Shown in pieces: positions 1 to 7,457 of a DNA stretch of 15,505 nucleotides. The stretch's first letter is position 1, and each line of letters opens with the position of its first letter. This stretch comes from an uncultured Roseburia sp. (lineage in GTDB: Bacteria; Bacillota; Clostridia; Lachnospirales; Lachnospiraceae), in assembly GCA_945928585.1 (NCBI GenBank), contig CAMENQ010000013.1:1-15505 (forward strand), in the 5' to 3' direction. Under the pieces are notes generated by a model, which ran no database searches, was not told the origin of the DNA, and saw only the letters and a program-made list of their open reading frames with translations. The position numbers and the translations under genes are program-made.

Positions 1-18
1 AGCGAAAGAGGTGAAGAT

Positions 19-708
19 ATGAACGAAGTTTTGATTGTTATTCCTGCATATAATGAGCAGGATAATATAAAGCGTGTGGTGGACAATCTTATAGAAAATT
101 ATCCACAATATGATTATATTGTGGTTAATGACGGTTCAAGAGATCACACCAGAAGGATTTGCAGGGAAAACGGGTATAAATTATTAGATCTTCCGGTAAA
201 TTTAGGTTTAGCAGGCGGATTTCAGGCAGGAATGAAATATGCTTACAGGGCAGGATATAAATATGCCATTCAGTTTGATGCAGATGGTCAGCACAGACCG
301 GAATATATTGAACCAATAGTAAAAAAAATGGACGAAGGTTATGACATTGTAATAGGCTCAAGATTTGTAAGTGAAAAAAAACCTTTTTCAATGCGAATGC
401 TGGGTAGCAGGCTTATATCGACAGCCATAAAAATAACAACAGGAAAAAGAATAAAGGATCCGACATCGGGTATGAGAATGTTTAACAGGAAGATAATGAA
501 GGAGTGTGCATTAAATATAAATTATGGGCCTGAACCAGACACAGTATCCTTCCTGATTAAAAATGGAGCAACAGTGGCAGAGGTACAGGCAGAAATGGAT
601 GAGAGAATAGCAGGTCAAAGTTATCTTACGGCATTTAAATCTATTTCTTATATGACGAGAATGCTTACATCAATTTTAATAATACAGAACTTTAGAAAAA
701 GAAGATAA
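19..708 (+). CDS. GT2 glycosyltransferase, polyprenyl-phosphate sugar synthase type (GacI-like)
   Basis: This is a 229-residue family 2 glycosyltransferase with a GT-A fold. Visible motifs are the N-terminal VIPAYNE strand (residues 7-13), VNDGS (36-40), the metal-binding DADGQH (87-92), GSRF (113-116) and DPTSGMR (147-153). This pattern is typical of dolichol- or undecaprenyl-phosphate sugar synthases of the DPM1 type. No C-terminal membrane segment is visible, so it probably needs a partner to sit at the membrane; the DUF2304 gene 32 bases downstream is the obvious candidate. The start is supported by AGAGGTGA at 7-14. By analogy with GacI it would make an undecaprenyl-phosphate sugar for side-chain addition; the sugar cannot be read from the sequence. 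The window starts only 18 bases upstream, so its promoter lies outside. The GT2 assignment is firm; the lipid-linked role is inferred from family and context. Confidence 0.88.
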   Translation: MNEVLIVIPAYNEQDNIKRVVDNLIENYPQYDYIVVNDGSRDHTRRICRENGYKLLDLPVNLGLAGGFQAGMKYAYRAGYKYAIQFDADGQHRPEYIEPIVKKMDEGYDIVIGSRFVSEKKPFSMRMLGSRLISTAIKITTGKRIKDPTSGMRMFNRKIMKECALNINYGPEPDTVSFLIKNGATVAEVQAEMDERIAGQSYLTAFKSISYMTRMLTSILIIQNFRKRR

Positions 709-740
709 TATTAGGAGGCAACACTGATTATCAGGTTGAA

Positions 741-1109
741 ATGTATATGACACCATTATTTAGAGTAGTTTTGATAGTTGCGTCTTTATTGACGCTGACA
801 GGAATAGTAAGAAAAGTCAGAAATGCAAAAGTAGAGATAGAGACTTCTATTTTCTGGATAGGATTTTCGGCACTGCTTTTAATACTCAGCATATTTCCTA
901 AGATAGCAGAGGTAATAGCTGATTTACTGGGAATTTACTCAACGGTAAACTTCATATTTTTATTTGTAATATTTGTTTTGCTGGTACACCAGTTTACAAA
1001 TTCCATAAAAATATCCCAGATGGAGAATAAGCTTAAGGAACTTACACAGGAAATAGCCGTCAGGGAACTTAGAAAAAAGGATTTGGAAAAAAGGGAGGAA
1101 GAAAAATGA
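741..1109 (+). CDS. DUF2304 small membrane protein (GacJ-like)
   Basis: This is a 122-residue protein with three hydrophobic segments (about residues 5-22, 36-53 and 66-85) followed by a highly charged Lys/Glu helix (about 90-122) that could form a short coiled coil. Length, topology and the IFWIGFSALLLILSIFP-type second segment fit DUF2304. Members often sit beside a DPM1-like GT2; GacJ of group A Streptococcus binds GacI and raises its activity. The likely role here is the same: membrane anchor or activator of the upstream enzyme. The start is uncertain: ATG 741 and ATG 747 are both possible, and the best ribosome binding site (AGGAGG, 713-718) is too far upstream for either, leaving only AGG at 733-735. 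Its stop overlaps the next start as ATGA (1106-1109), so translational coupling with rfbD is likely. Confidence 0.82.
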   Translation: MYMTPLFRVVLIVASLLTLTGIVRKVRNAKVEIETSIFWIGFSALLLILSIFPKIAEVIADLLGIYSTVNFIFLFVIFVLLVHQFTNSIKISQMENKLKELTQEIAVRELRKKDLEKREEEK

Positions 1110-1975
1110 AAAAGCTTTTGATTACAGGATGTAACGGACAGCTTGGACGTGCAGTTAATAATTTATATAAGGACAGAAAAGACATAGAACTTGTAAACAC
1201 AGATATTTTTGAGGCAGAGGGAGTAAGGGCACTGGATATTTCAGATATAGACAGTGTACTGGAACTTGTGAGAGAAGTAAAACCATATGCAATCATTAAC
1301 TGTGCTGCACATACTAATGTGGACGGCTGTGAAAAGGAAGTGGACAGCGCATATAAGATAAATGCCATAGGCCCGAGAAATTTAAGCATTGCAGCAAACG
1401 AAACAGGTGCAAAGATGGTACACATTTCCACAGATTATGTATTTGGCGGAAATGTTACAAGACCATATATTGAATTTGATGATACAAATCCACAGGGGAT
1501 GTATGGAAAAACTAAGCTTGAGGGAGAAAAATTCGTAAAGCAGTTTGCAGGAAAATATTTCATCATAAGAACGGCATGGCTGTATGGAGATGGAAAAAAT
1601 TTTGTAAAGACAATGTTAAGACTGTCAGAAACAAACGATGAAATAAGCGTTGTAAATGACCAGATAGGTTCACCTACAAGCACTAAGGTTTTAGCGGACA
1701 TAATAGATAATCTTGTATGGACTGATAATTATGGTACATTTCACGGAACCTGTGAGGGACAGTGCAGCTGGGCAGAATTTACTGAGGAAATATTCAGACT
1801 CAAGGGAATAAAAACAAAGGTAAAAAAGATAACAAGTGAAGAATACGCAGCAATGTATCCTGCATCAGCAAAGAGACCGGCATATTCTGTGCTTGATAAT
1901 TATATGCTAAGACTCACAAGCGGATATGTAGCACAGGATTGGAAGGATGCAATAAAAGATTATTTAGGAGAGTAA
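1106..1975 (+). CDS. rfbD: dTDP-4-dehydrorhamnose reductase
   Basis: This 289-residue short-chain dehydrogenase/reductase catalyses the last step of dTDP-L-rhamnose synthesis, the NAD(P)H-dependent reduction of dTDP-4-keto-L-rhamnose. It shows the nucleotide-binding GCNGQLG (residues 8-14), the STDYVFGG block (108-115) with the catalytic Thr region, and the YxxxK pair (Y133, K137) in YGKTKLEGE. The C-terminal KRPAYSVLDN-type motif is characteristic of RmlD and contacts the sugar nucleotide. Length is normal for the family. The start ATG has GGGAGGA at 1093-1099 and overlaps the DUF2304 stop by four bases. It lies apart from the other rml genes, in the upstream transcription unit. The assignment is firm; the alternative symbol is rmlD. 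Confidence 0.96.
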   Translation: MKKLLITGCNGQLGRAVNNLYKDRKDIELVNTDIFEAEGVRALDISDIDSVLELVREVKPYAIINCAAHTNVDGCEKEVDSAYKINAIGPRNLSIAANETGAKMVHISTDYVFGGNVTRPYIEFDDTNPQGMYGKTKLEGEKFVKQFAGKYFIIRTAWLYGDGKNFVKTMLRLSETNDEISVVNDQIGSPTSTKVLADIIDNLVWTDNYGTFHGTCEGQCSWAEFTEEIFRLKGIKTKVKKITSEEYAAMYPASAKRPAYSVLDNYMLRLTSGYVAQDWKDAIKDYLGE

Positions 1976-1981
1976 ATTCAT

Positions 1982-4081
1982 ATGAAAAAGATTATTGCTG
2001 TCATAGTTCTTGCAGTATTATTAGGAGCCTGTGGTTTTGGACTGATTAATAATTCAAGAATGAATGTTACGGAAGTGACAGGATTTCAAAGTGACAAGAC
2101 GTTAGATAAATCAGATTTTTATGATATTGTCAATTATTCTGTGGCAGGAGACAGATTTAGCCAAAATGGAGATGATCCTAGATTTTTTGTCACTAATTTT
2201 TATATGAAGGTGGAAAGCCTGAAGATAGTATTAAGTGAACCACTGGAAGAAAATACACTTATAGAGTTATATTATGACAAATTCTGTACAACAAAATACG
2301 GACATAAGGGTGATACTGAAATCTATGTGGATACGGAAAAAACAGATTTTTGTTCAGCGATAAGGGTAGATATAAACGGTGATTTCTCCTTTGACCACAT
2401 AGAGCTTAGCAGAAGTGATTTTGATATTGTTCAGGTTGGAAAAAGTGATATTTCAATATGGGCATATGTAGTGGCAGGGATACTTTCTGTATCTATAGCA
2501 GTAGGTATAATATATGGATATGATGCTTTGGAAAAAATAAAGGACAGGCTGTTAAAACTTAAAAATTACAAGGGAAAGATATTTTCCGACAAGAAAAATA
2601 TATACAGGCTGATTGTGACAGTGACTTATCTTGCAGGTATGACGGGCATTGTTATTCTCATTAAGGATGAGTATATTAAGCTTTTAGCGGCGGCCATTAT
2701 AACCATAGCCTTTGCAGTAATGATTAATGTATTTAATATATACAAAAATATGGCAGGTATAGCTTTTGTTACTGTTATGGTGACAGGCATGTGCTATATA
2801 TTTACACTGCCTGTAGGCGCCCTTGTTTCATTTGATGACGAATTTCATTATAAAAATTCAGTAAGGTTTTCCCATGCCTTTGAGGACTATGTAACAGAGG
2901 CTGATGAATATATATATGGAAGACTTATAACTGAAAAATATAATCAGGATATTGTTTCAGATAATTTGGTACAACTGGAAAATTTATATGAGCTTGGCGC
3001 AGTAAGTAAGGATGGCGGAGTAACTACAGATGCTTACAAAACATTATCTTATATACCGGCAGGAACAGCGATGTTTATTGCAAGAGGATTGGGCTGTTCC
3101 TTCCTTGGAGTATTTTATGCAGGAAAGTTTGGAAATCTTTTTGTGTATGCATTGTTAATATATTTTGCCATCAGAAGAATAAAGTCAGGAAAGCTTATAC
3201 TGGCTACAGTAGCATTATTCCCGACAAATATTTTTCTGGCAGCCTCCTATACATATGATATATGGCTTACAGGCTTTACACTGTTTGGCGTAGCATATAT
3301 AATCGGAGTTCTTCAGGATAGGTTTAAAGGTCAGAATGTCAGCATAAAGGATATGGCACTGATATTAGGCGCCTTTACCTTAGGCTTTGCACCTAAGGCA
3401 GTATACTTTCCGCTGTTTTTGCTTGTGTTTCTTATACCGGCAGAAAGCTTTAAGAATAAAAAAATATGCAGAAATATGTGGATAGTTACGTGTGTATGTA
3501 TTTTATTTGTACTTATGACTTTTATGCTGCCGTTTGTTGTAGAAGGCCCGGGAGAAGGAGATTTAAGAGGCGGAGGGGATGTTAATTCAATAAAGCAGGT
3601 AAGCTTTATTTTGGAAAATCCTTTTGAATATACAAAAATACTGTTAAATCATATAAAGATGTATATCAGTCCCGGAAATCAGACAGAAACTGTTGGAAGT
3701 CTGGGCTATATGGGAAATACAACACATTTTGTGATTATAATGATGTTACTGGTGCTGTTTTCAGTTGCAGACAGAAATGAAACAGATATTATGGTGAATA
3801 ACTGGAAGTCAAAGCTTTGGTCATCATTTGCCTTATTTGCGGCTGTTGTACTTGTATCTACTGCATTATATATATCATTTACACCGGTTGGAAGTAAATT
3901 AATAAACGGATGCCAGTACAGATACCTTACTCCGCTTGTTTTTCCACTGATGTATTTTGTGTTTAACATAAAAACAGATAACAGCAGGATTAATAAAAAT
4001 ATATTAGGAATAGTATGTGTGACAGCTATGGTGTTTATATTATACAATGATGCATGGAAACTTTGGATAAGTCTGTATTAA
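1982..4081 (+). CDS. Large multipass DUF2142 membrane protein, GT-C-like glycosyltransferase candidate
   Basis: This is a 699-residue integral membrane protein. A first hydrophobic segment (about 4-23) is followed by about 130 soluble, beta-rich residues (25-158), probably extracytoplasmic, and then by roughly a dozen further membrane segments from residue 160 to the end. DUF2142 hallmarks are FDDEFH (284-289) after a membrane segment, resembling the acidic first-loop motif of GT-C enzymes, and NGCQYRY (642-648), matching the family's usual QGRY-type motif near the C terminus. GT-C enzymes transfer sugars from polyprenyl-phosphate donors on the outer face of the membrane, so it may use the lipid-linked sugar made by the first gene of the window. 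The start has AGGAG at 1966-1970 and lies six bases after rfbD. A lipobox-like LGAC sits at 14-17. The family call is good; the transferase role is inference. Confidence 0.78.
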   Translation: MKKIIAVIVLAVLLGACGFGLINNSRMNVTEVTGFQSDKTLDKSDFYDIVNYSVAGDRFSQNGDDPRFFVTNFYMKVESLKIVLSEPLEENTLIELYYDKFCTTKYGHKGDTEIYVDTEKTDFCSAIRVDINGDFSFDHIELSRSDFDIVQVGKSDISIWAYVVAGILSVSIAVGIIYGYDALEKIKDRLLKLKNYKGKIFSDKKNIYRLIVTVTYLAGMTGIVILIKDEYIKLLAAAIITIAFAVMINVFNIYKNMAGIAFVTVMVTGMCYIFTLPVGALVSFDDEFHYKNSVRFSHAFEDYVTEADEYIYGRLITEKYNQDIVSDNLVQLENLYELGAVSKDGGVTTDAYKTLSYIPAGTAMFIARGLGCSFLGVFYAGKFGNLFVYALLIYFAIRRIKSGKLILATVALFPTNIFLAASYTYDIWLTGFTLFGVAYIIGVLQDRFKGQNVSIKDMALILGAFTLGFAPKAVYFPLFLLVFLIPAESFKNKKICRNMWIVTCVCILFVLMTFMLPFVVEGPGEGDLRGGGDVNSIKQVSFILENPFEYTKILLNHIKMYISPGNQTETVGSLGYMGNTTHFVIIMMLLVLFSVADRNETDIMVNNWKSKLWSSFALFAAVVLVSTALYISFTPVGSKLINGCQYRYLTPLVFPLMYFVFNIKTDNSRINKNILGIVCVTAMVFILYNDAWKLWISLY

Positions 4082-4092
4082 TAATAAATAGT

Positions 4093-4120
4093 TTGACATA
4101 TTATCGGAATGTGGTATATT
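4093..4120 (+). promoter_or_regulatory. Sigma-A-type promoter of rfbB with extended -10
   Basis: A perfect -35 box TTGACA (4093-4098) is followed after 16 bases by TATATT (4115-4120). TG at 4112-4113, one base before the -10 box, makes it an extended -10. Transcription would start near 4127, leaving a leader of about 46 bases with AAAGGA at 4156-4161 before the rfbB ATG. No terminator is visible between the DUF2142 gene and this site, so upstream read-through may add to its output. Confidence 0.8.
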
Positions 4121-4172
4121 AATATAGAAAAAAGCCAATAGGTAACTTATTTGGGAAAGGAATATATAAATT

Positions 4173-5258
4173 ATGAGAACATACTTAGTAACAGGTGGAG
4201 CCGGATTTATAGGTTCAAACTACATTCATTATATGTTTAAAAAATATGACAACGAAATCAGAATAATAAATGTAGACAAGCTTACCTACGCAGGTAATCT
4301 TGAAAATCTTAAGGATATTGAAAACAGGGATAACTATACTTTTGTAAAAGCTGATATATGTGATAAGGAAGCTATTATGAAGATATTTGAGGAAAATGAT
4401 ATTGACAGAGTAGTTCATTTTGCAGCAGAAAGCCATGTAGACAGAAGTATTAAAAATCCTGAGGTTTTTGTTCAGACAAATGTACTTGGTACAGCTGTTA
4501 TGCTTAATTGTGCAAAGGCTGCATGGGAGCTTCCTGACGGTACTTTTAAGGAAAACAAGAAGTTTCTTCACGTATCTACAGATGAGGTATATGGTTCTCT
4601 TCCGGATGATGATAATGCATTCTTCTATGAGACAACACCATATGACCCACACAGCCCATATTCAGCCAGCAAGGCATCTTCAGATATGCTTGTAAAGGCA
4701 TATATGGACACATACAAGTTCCCTGCAAATATTACAAACTGCAGTAATAACTATGGCCCATACCAGTTCCCGGAGAAGCTTATACCACTTATTATAAATA
4801 ATGCACTTAATGGAAAGAAGCTTCCTGTATACGGCGACGGAAAAAATGTAAGAGACTGGTTATATGTTGAAGATCATGCAAAGGCTATAGATATGGTTCA
4901 GGAGCAGGGTAAGCTTTTTGAAACATATAATATTGGCGGACATAATGAAAAGCAGAATATAGAAATTATACACATTATTCTTGATACACTTCAGGAAATG
5001 CTTCCGGAAGGCGACAAGAAAAAAGAATACATTAATGAAAATCTTATCACATATGTTGAAGACAGAAAAGGTCATGACAGAAGATATGCCATTGCACCTG
5101 ATAAAATCAAGGAGGCTATCGGATGGTATCCTGAAACAATGTTCAAGGATGGCATAAAGAAGACAATAGCATGGTTCTTTGAGCATGAGGATTGGATGAA
5201 GAATGTCACAAGCGGTGATTATCAGAAGTACTATGAGGATATGTACAAGGATAAATAA
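4173..5258 (+). CDS. rfbB: dTDP-glucose 4,6-dehydratase
   Basis: This 361-residue NAD-dependent extended short-chain dehydrogenase/reductase converts dTDP-D-glucose to dTDP-4-keto-6-deoxy-D-glucose, the second step of dTDP-L-rhamnose synthesis. It shows GGAGFIG (8-14), the NVDKLTYAGN block (33-42) near the cofactor, AAESHVDRS (84-92), the catalytic STDEVYG (135-141, with T136, D137 and E138), the YxxxK pair (Y163, K167) and NNYGPYQFPEKLIP, all diagnostic of RmlB. Length is normal. It appears to be a single-gene transcription unit, with its own strong promoter upstream and an intrinsic terminator downstream. Codon choice leans more to CTT and AAG than in the neighbouring glycosyltransferases, which would fit higher expression. 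The alternative symbol is rmlB. Confidence 0.97.
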   Translation: MRTYLVTGGAGFIGSNYIHYMFKKYDNEIRIINVDKLTYAGNLENLKDIENRDNYTFVKADICDKEAIMKIFEENDIDRVVHFAAESHVDRSIKNPEVFVQTNVLGTAVMLNCAKAAWELPDGTFKENKKFLHVSTDEVYGSLPDDDNAFFYETTPYDPHSPYSASKASSDMLVKAYMDTYKFPANITNCSNNYGPYQFPEKLIPLIINNALNGKKLPVYGDGKNVRDWLYVEDHAKAIDMVQEQGKLFETYNIGGHNEKQNIEIIHIILDTLQEMLPEGDKKKEYINENLITYVEDRKGHDRRYAIAPDKIKEAIGWYPETMFKDGIKKTIAWFFEHEDWMKNVTSGDYQKYYEDMYKDK

Positions 5259-5287
5259 ATGACATTAAAAAAAGTTTAAGATATATA
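5259..5287 (+). promoter_or_regulatory. Weak candidate promoter for the lipoprotein gene
   Basis: ATGACA (5259-5264, five of six matches to TTGACA) is followed after 17 bases by TATATA (5282-5287, four of six matches to TATAAT), directly after the rfbB stop. If real, transcription would start near 5294, at the foot of the hairpin at 5297-5324. The stretch is very AT-rich, so a chance match is quite possible. Confidence 0.35.
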
Positions 5288-5296
5288 TACATAAAG

Positions 5297-5328
5297 ACGA
5301 TAACAGACAGAGGTTTGTTATCGTTTTT
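5297..5328 (+). terminator. Rho-independent terminator after rfbB
   Basis: A 12-base-pair stem (5297-5308 with 5313-5324, one G-U pair) closes an AGAG loop and runs into five T residues (5324-5328). A run of seven A residues lies upstream at about 5267-5273. It fits a terminator for the rfbB transcript. It ends only 23 bases before the lipoprotein start codon, so it may also act as a leader hairpin or attenuator for that gene. Confidence 0.75.
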
Positions 5329-5351
5329 ATGCTTTGAAGGAGATTGTAAAT

Positions 5352-6392
5352 ATGGAACTTAAAAATAAAAAGATTCTAACAATGCTGATTATATGTATAA
5401 TGTTTTTTAATGCTGCAGGATGCTCAAAATCCGGTGAAAATCAGGACAATAATATTAATGACGTGGAAGAAACGAAGGAAAGGCAGCAGACTATATTTAA
5501 AATGGAGAGTCTGTGCAGCGGTGATGCAAAGCTTATAGGAAGTAACACAGTCGTTACGGGAGTAGGCGGTAAACTGACATTTATACAAAACGGTATGATA
5601 GTAAAGCAATATGATGAATATAGTGTATACTGGCTAGATGTAATCAGTGATGAAGGGCTTATAGTATATTCAAACTGGGATAAGCAGGTGTGTATTTTAA
5701 GATATGATAAGGAGTATAACATTTTATCAAATGATGTGTGTTTTGAGATACAGGAGGATTTAGGGATAGACCCTGCGGTATGTAAGGTGGAAAATGAATA
5801 CTATATTACTGTTACACATATTACAGGTAAAATAAACAATGGGGATATAAATGGAGAAAATGGAAAATATACCATTAGTATGTATAAATCTCTTAACCTT
5901 ACGGAATGGGAAAAGGTATCGGATGTAATAACACTTGATAACAATCTGGAAGATGTGGATTTAAACTATTTTAACAAAAAGCTTTATATTACATATGAGA
6001 AGGAAACAGCTGATAAATGCAATTCATCAATAAATCTTCTTATATCATCTGACGGAGGTGTAACCTTTCAAGAAAATAAAACACTGGTAAAGGAAAATGC
6101 AGATAATGAGCCTGCAAGCATATTTTATATGAATGGAGATTATTATCTTTTTTACAGCAGTGATATAGAAAATAAGGGGGAATCCTATGAAAAGGCAGCT
6201 ATGTATATGCAGTGCTATAATGATGACTTTTCAGTGAAGGATGAACCTGTCAGACTTAGATGCAGGTATGGAGACGGAATACTTCTGTATGATGTCATAT
6301 GGGAAAATGATGATTTATACTGTCTGTTTGCAGGAAACTATGTGACACAGAATAATCTTGTTCTGGAAAGACTTAATGTAGCAGGCAGATAA
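5352..6392 (+). CDS. Lipoprotein with sialidase/GH43-like beta-propeller features
   Basis: This is a predicted surface lipoprotein of 346 residues. I chose ATG 5352 over the in-frame TTG at 5334 because AAGGAG at 5337-5342 is well placed for it, and it gives a clean type II signal peptide: KNKK, a hydrophobic core, then lipobox AAGC with the lipidated Cys at 24. A Gln/Asn/Asp-rich linker follows. The rest is beta-rich. SSDGGVTF (232-239) fits the Asp-box pattern SxDxGxTF/W of sialidase-type propellers, and LNLTEWEKV (about 180-188) and NGDYYLFYSSD (about 258-268) resemble repeats of five-bladed GH43/GH32 folds. I cannot identify a complete catalytic set, so it could bind sugar rather than cleave it. 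It stands alone among polysaccharide genes, between a terminator and a promoter. The lipoprotein call is strong; the fold is moderate and the function unknown. Confidence 0.75.
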   Translation: MELKNKKILTMLIICIMFFNAAGCSKSGENQDNNINDVEETKERQQTIFKMESLCSGDAKLIGSNTVVTGVGGKLTFIQNGMIVKQYDEYSVYWLDVISDEGLIVYSNWDKQVCILRYDKEYNILSNDVCFEIQEDLGIDPAVCKVENEYYITVTHITGKINNGDINGENGKYTISMYKSLNLTEWEKVSDVITLDNNLEDVDLNYFNKKLYITYEKETADKCNSSINLLISSDGGVTFQENKTLVKENADNEPASIFYMNGDYYLFYSSDIENKGESYEKAAMYMQCYNDDFSVKDEPVRLRCRYGDGILLYDVIWENDDLYCLFAGNYVTQNNLVLERLNVAGR

Positions 6393-6460
6393 AAAAACTT
6401 GAGAAATCGAGAAAATAGTAAAAATGAGATTATATAAAAATCAGATTTTTAAAGATAATA

Positions 6461-6489
6461 TTGTTAATTACAGGAAATAGTGATATAAT
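6461..6489 (+). promoter_or_regulatory. Sigma-A-type promoter of the rfbA-rfbC-wzm-wzt operon
   Basis: TTGTTA (6461-6466) is separated by 17 bases from a perfect TATAAT (6484-6489). TG at 6481-6482 gives an extended -10 box. Transcription would start near 6496, leaving a leader of about 62 bases before rfbA. The 165-base gap between the lipoprotein gene and rfbA (6393-6557) holds only this promoter, a small leader inverted repeat and the rfbA ribosome binding site. Confidence 0.78.
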
Positions 6490-6497
6490 CAAGTTAA

Positions 6498-6520
6498 TTA
6501 TGCAATGAAACAGAGCATAA
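6498..6520 (+). repeat. Short inverted repeat in the rfbA leader
   Basis: TTATGC (6498-6503) and GCATAA (6515-6520) are perfect inverted copies around an 11-base loop. They lie at or just after the predicted transcription start. A 6-base-pair stem with two G-C pairs is weak. It could protect the 5' end of the mRNA or be chance; there is no T run, so it is not a terminator. Confidence 0.3.
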
Positions 6521-6557
6521 AAGATATGAAAATTATAATAATGGAGGAAATACAGAA

Positions 6558-7427
6558 ATGAAGGGAATTATTTTGGCAGGCGGTTCAGGAACCAGACTTT
6601 ATCCACTTACAAAGGCTATCTCAAAGCAGATTATGCCTGTATATGACAAGCCTATGATTTATTATCCGTTATCAACACTTATGTTAGCCGGCATAAGAGA
6701 GGTGCTTATTATATCAACACCTAGGGATTTACCTGTTTTTAAGGAGCTTTTAGGCAGTGGAGAACAGTTAGGAATGAGATTTGAATATGCAGTTCAGGAA
6801 ACACCAAGAGGACTTGCAGATGCATTTATAGTAGGAGAGAAGTTCATTGGCAATGACAATGTTGCTCTTGTACTGGGAGATAACATATTCTATGGACAAA
6901 GCTTTTCAAAGGTGCTTTTAAATGCAGCAAAGCGTGAAAAGGGAGCAACCATATTCGGATATTATGTAAAAGATCCAAGAGAATACGGCGTAGTTGAGTT
7001 TGATGAAAACGGTAAGGCACTTTCTATCGAGGAAAAACCGGCTAATCCAAAGTCAAACTATGCAGTTCCGGGACTTTACTTCTATGATAATGATGTAGTG
7101 GAAATAGCAAAAAATGTTAAGCCGTCAGCCAGAGGAGAAATAGAAATCACATCTGTAAATAATGAGTATTTAAGACGTGGAGACCTTCATGTGGAGACAC
7201 TTGGACGTGGTTTTGCATGGCTTGATACAGGAAATCATGATATGCTTCTTGCAGCAGCAGACTTTGTATCTGCATTCCAGAAGAGACAGGGACTTTATAT
7301 TTCATGTATTGAGGAGATTGCATATAAGAGAGGGTTTATAGATGCCGAGCAGCTTAAGAAGCTTGCCGAGCCTCTTATGAAGACTGAGTATGGACAGTAT
7401 ATTATGGATGTGGCTAACGGATTATAA
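6558..7427 (+). CDS. rfbA: Glucose-1-phosphate thymidylyltransferase
   Basis: This 289-residue nucleotidyltransferase joins glucose-1-phosphate and dTTP to give dTDP-glucose, the first step of dTDP-L-rhamnose synthesis. It shows the signature [11 protein letters not shown] (8-18), the [18 protein letters not shown] block (22-39), GLADAF (85-90), the metal-binding LGDN (106-109, D108), EEKP (157-160) and FAWLDTG (219-225, second metal Asp D222). This is the complete RmlA pattern, and the length is typical. The start has GGAGG at 6543-6547. It is the first gene of the export operon, directly behind the promoter at 6461-6489, and precedes rfbC by 30 bases. The alternative symbol is rmlA. Confidence 0.97.
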   Translation: MKGIILAGGSGTRLYPLTKAISKQIMPVYDKPMIYYPLSTLMLAGIREVLIISTPRDLPVFKELLGSGEQLGMRFEYAVQETPRGLADAFIVGEKFIGNDNVALVLGDNIFYGQSFSKVLLNAAKREKGATIFGYYVKDPREYGVVEFDENGKALSIEEKPANPKSNYAVPGLYFYDNDVVEIAKNVKPSARGEIEITSVNNEYLRRGDLHVETLGRGFAWLDTGNHDMLLAAADFVSAFQKRQGLYISCIEEIAYKRGFIDAEQLKKLAEPLMKTEYGQYIMDVANGL

Positions 7428-7457
7428 GTTAGTGATCTAAATGAAAGGAAAAGAAAA

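Noticed and set aside
321..381. Two runs of eight A residues in the first GT2 gene as possible phase-variable tracts
   Set aside because: Runs of seven or eight A occur throughout this AT-rich window in Lys codons; the frame is intact and nothing else points to slippage control.
1069..1701. Minus-strand open frames opposite rfbD
   Set aside because: They lie fully inside a certain gene, have Ser/Leu/Phe-rich composition and no credible ribosome binding site or motif.
4131..4155. CCAATA/TATTTGG imperfect inverted repeat in the rfbB leader as a riboswitch or operator
   Set aside because: The stem needs a bulge, is short, and the leader of about 46 bases is too small for a known riboswitch class.
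4215..5186. Minus-strand and alternate-frame open frames across rfbB
   Set aside because: rfbB is unambiguous over the whole stretch; these frames have no domain content and are shadows of its coding sequence.
5334..5351. In-frame TTG start for the lipoprotein
   Set aside because: It lies before the AAGGAG ribosome binding site that serves ATG 5352, and would put six extra residues before the signal peptide.
6436..6450. AAAAATC/GATTTTT inverted repeat after the lipoprotein gene as a terminator
   Set aside because: Only one base separates the arms and nearly all pairs are A-T, so no stable hairpin would form; no convincing terminator is seen there.
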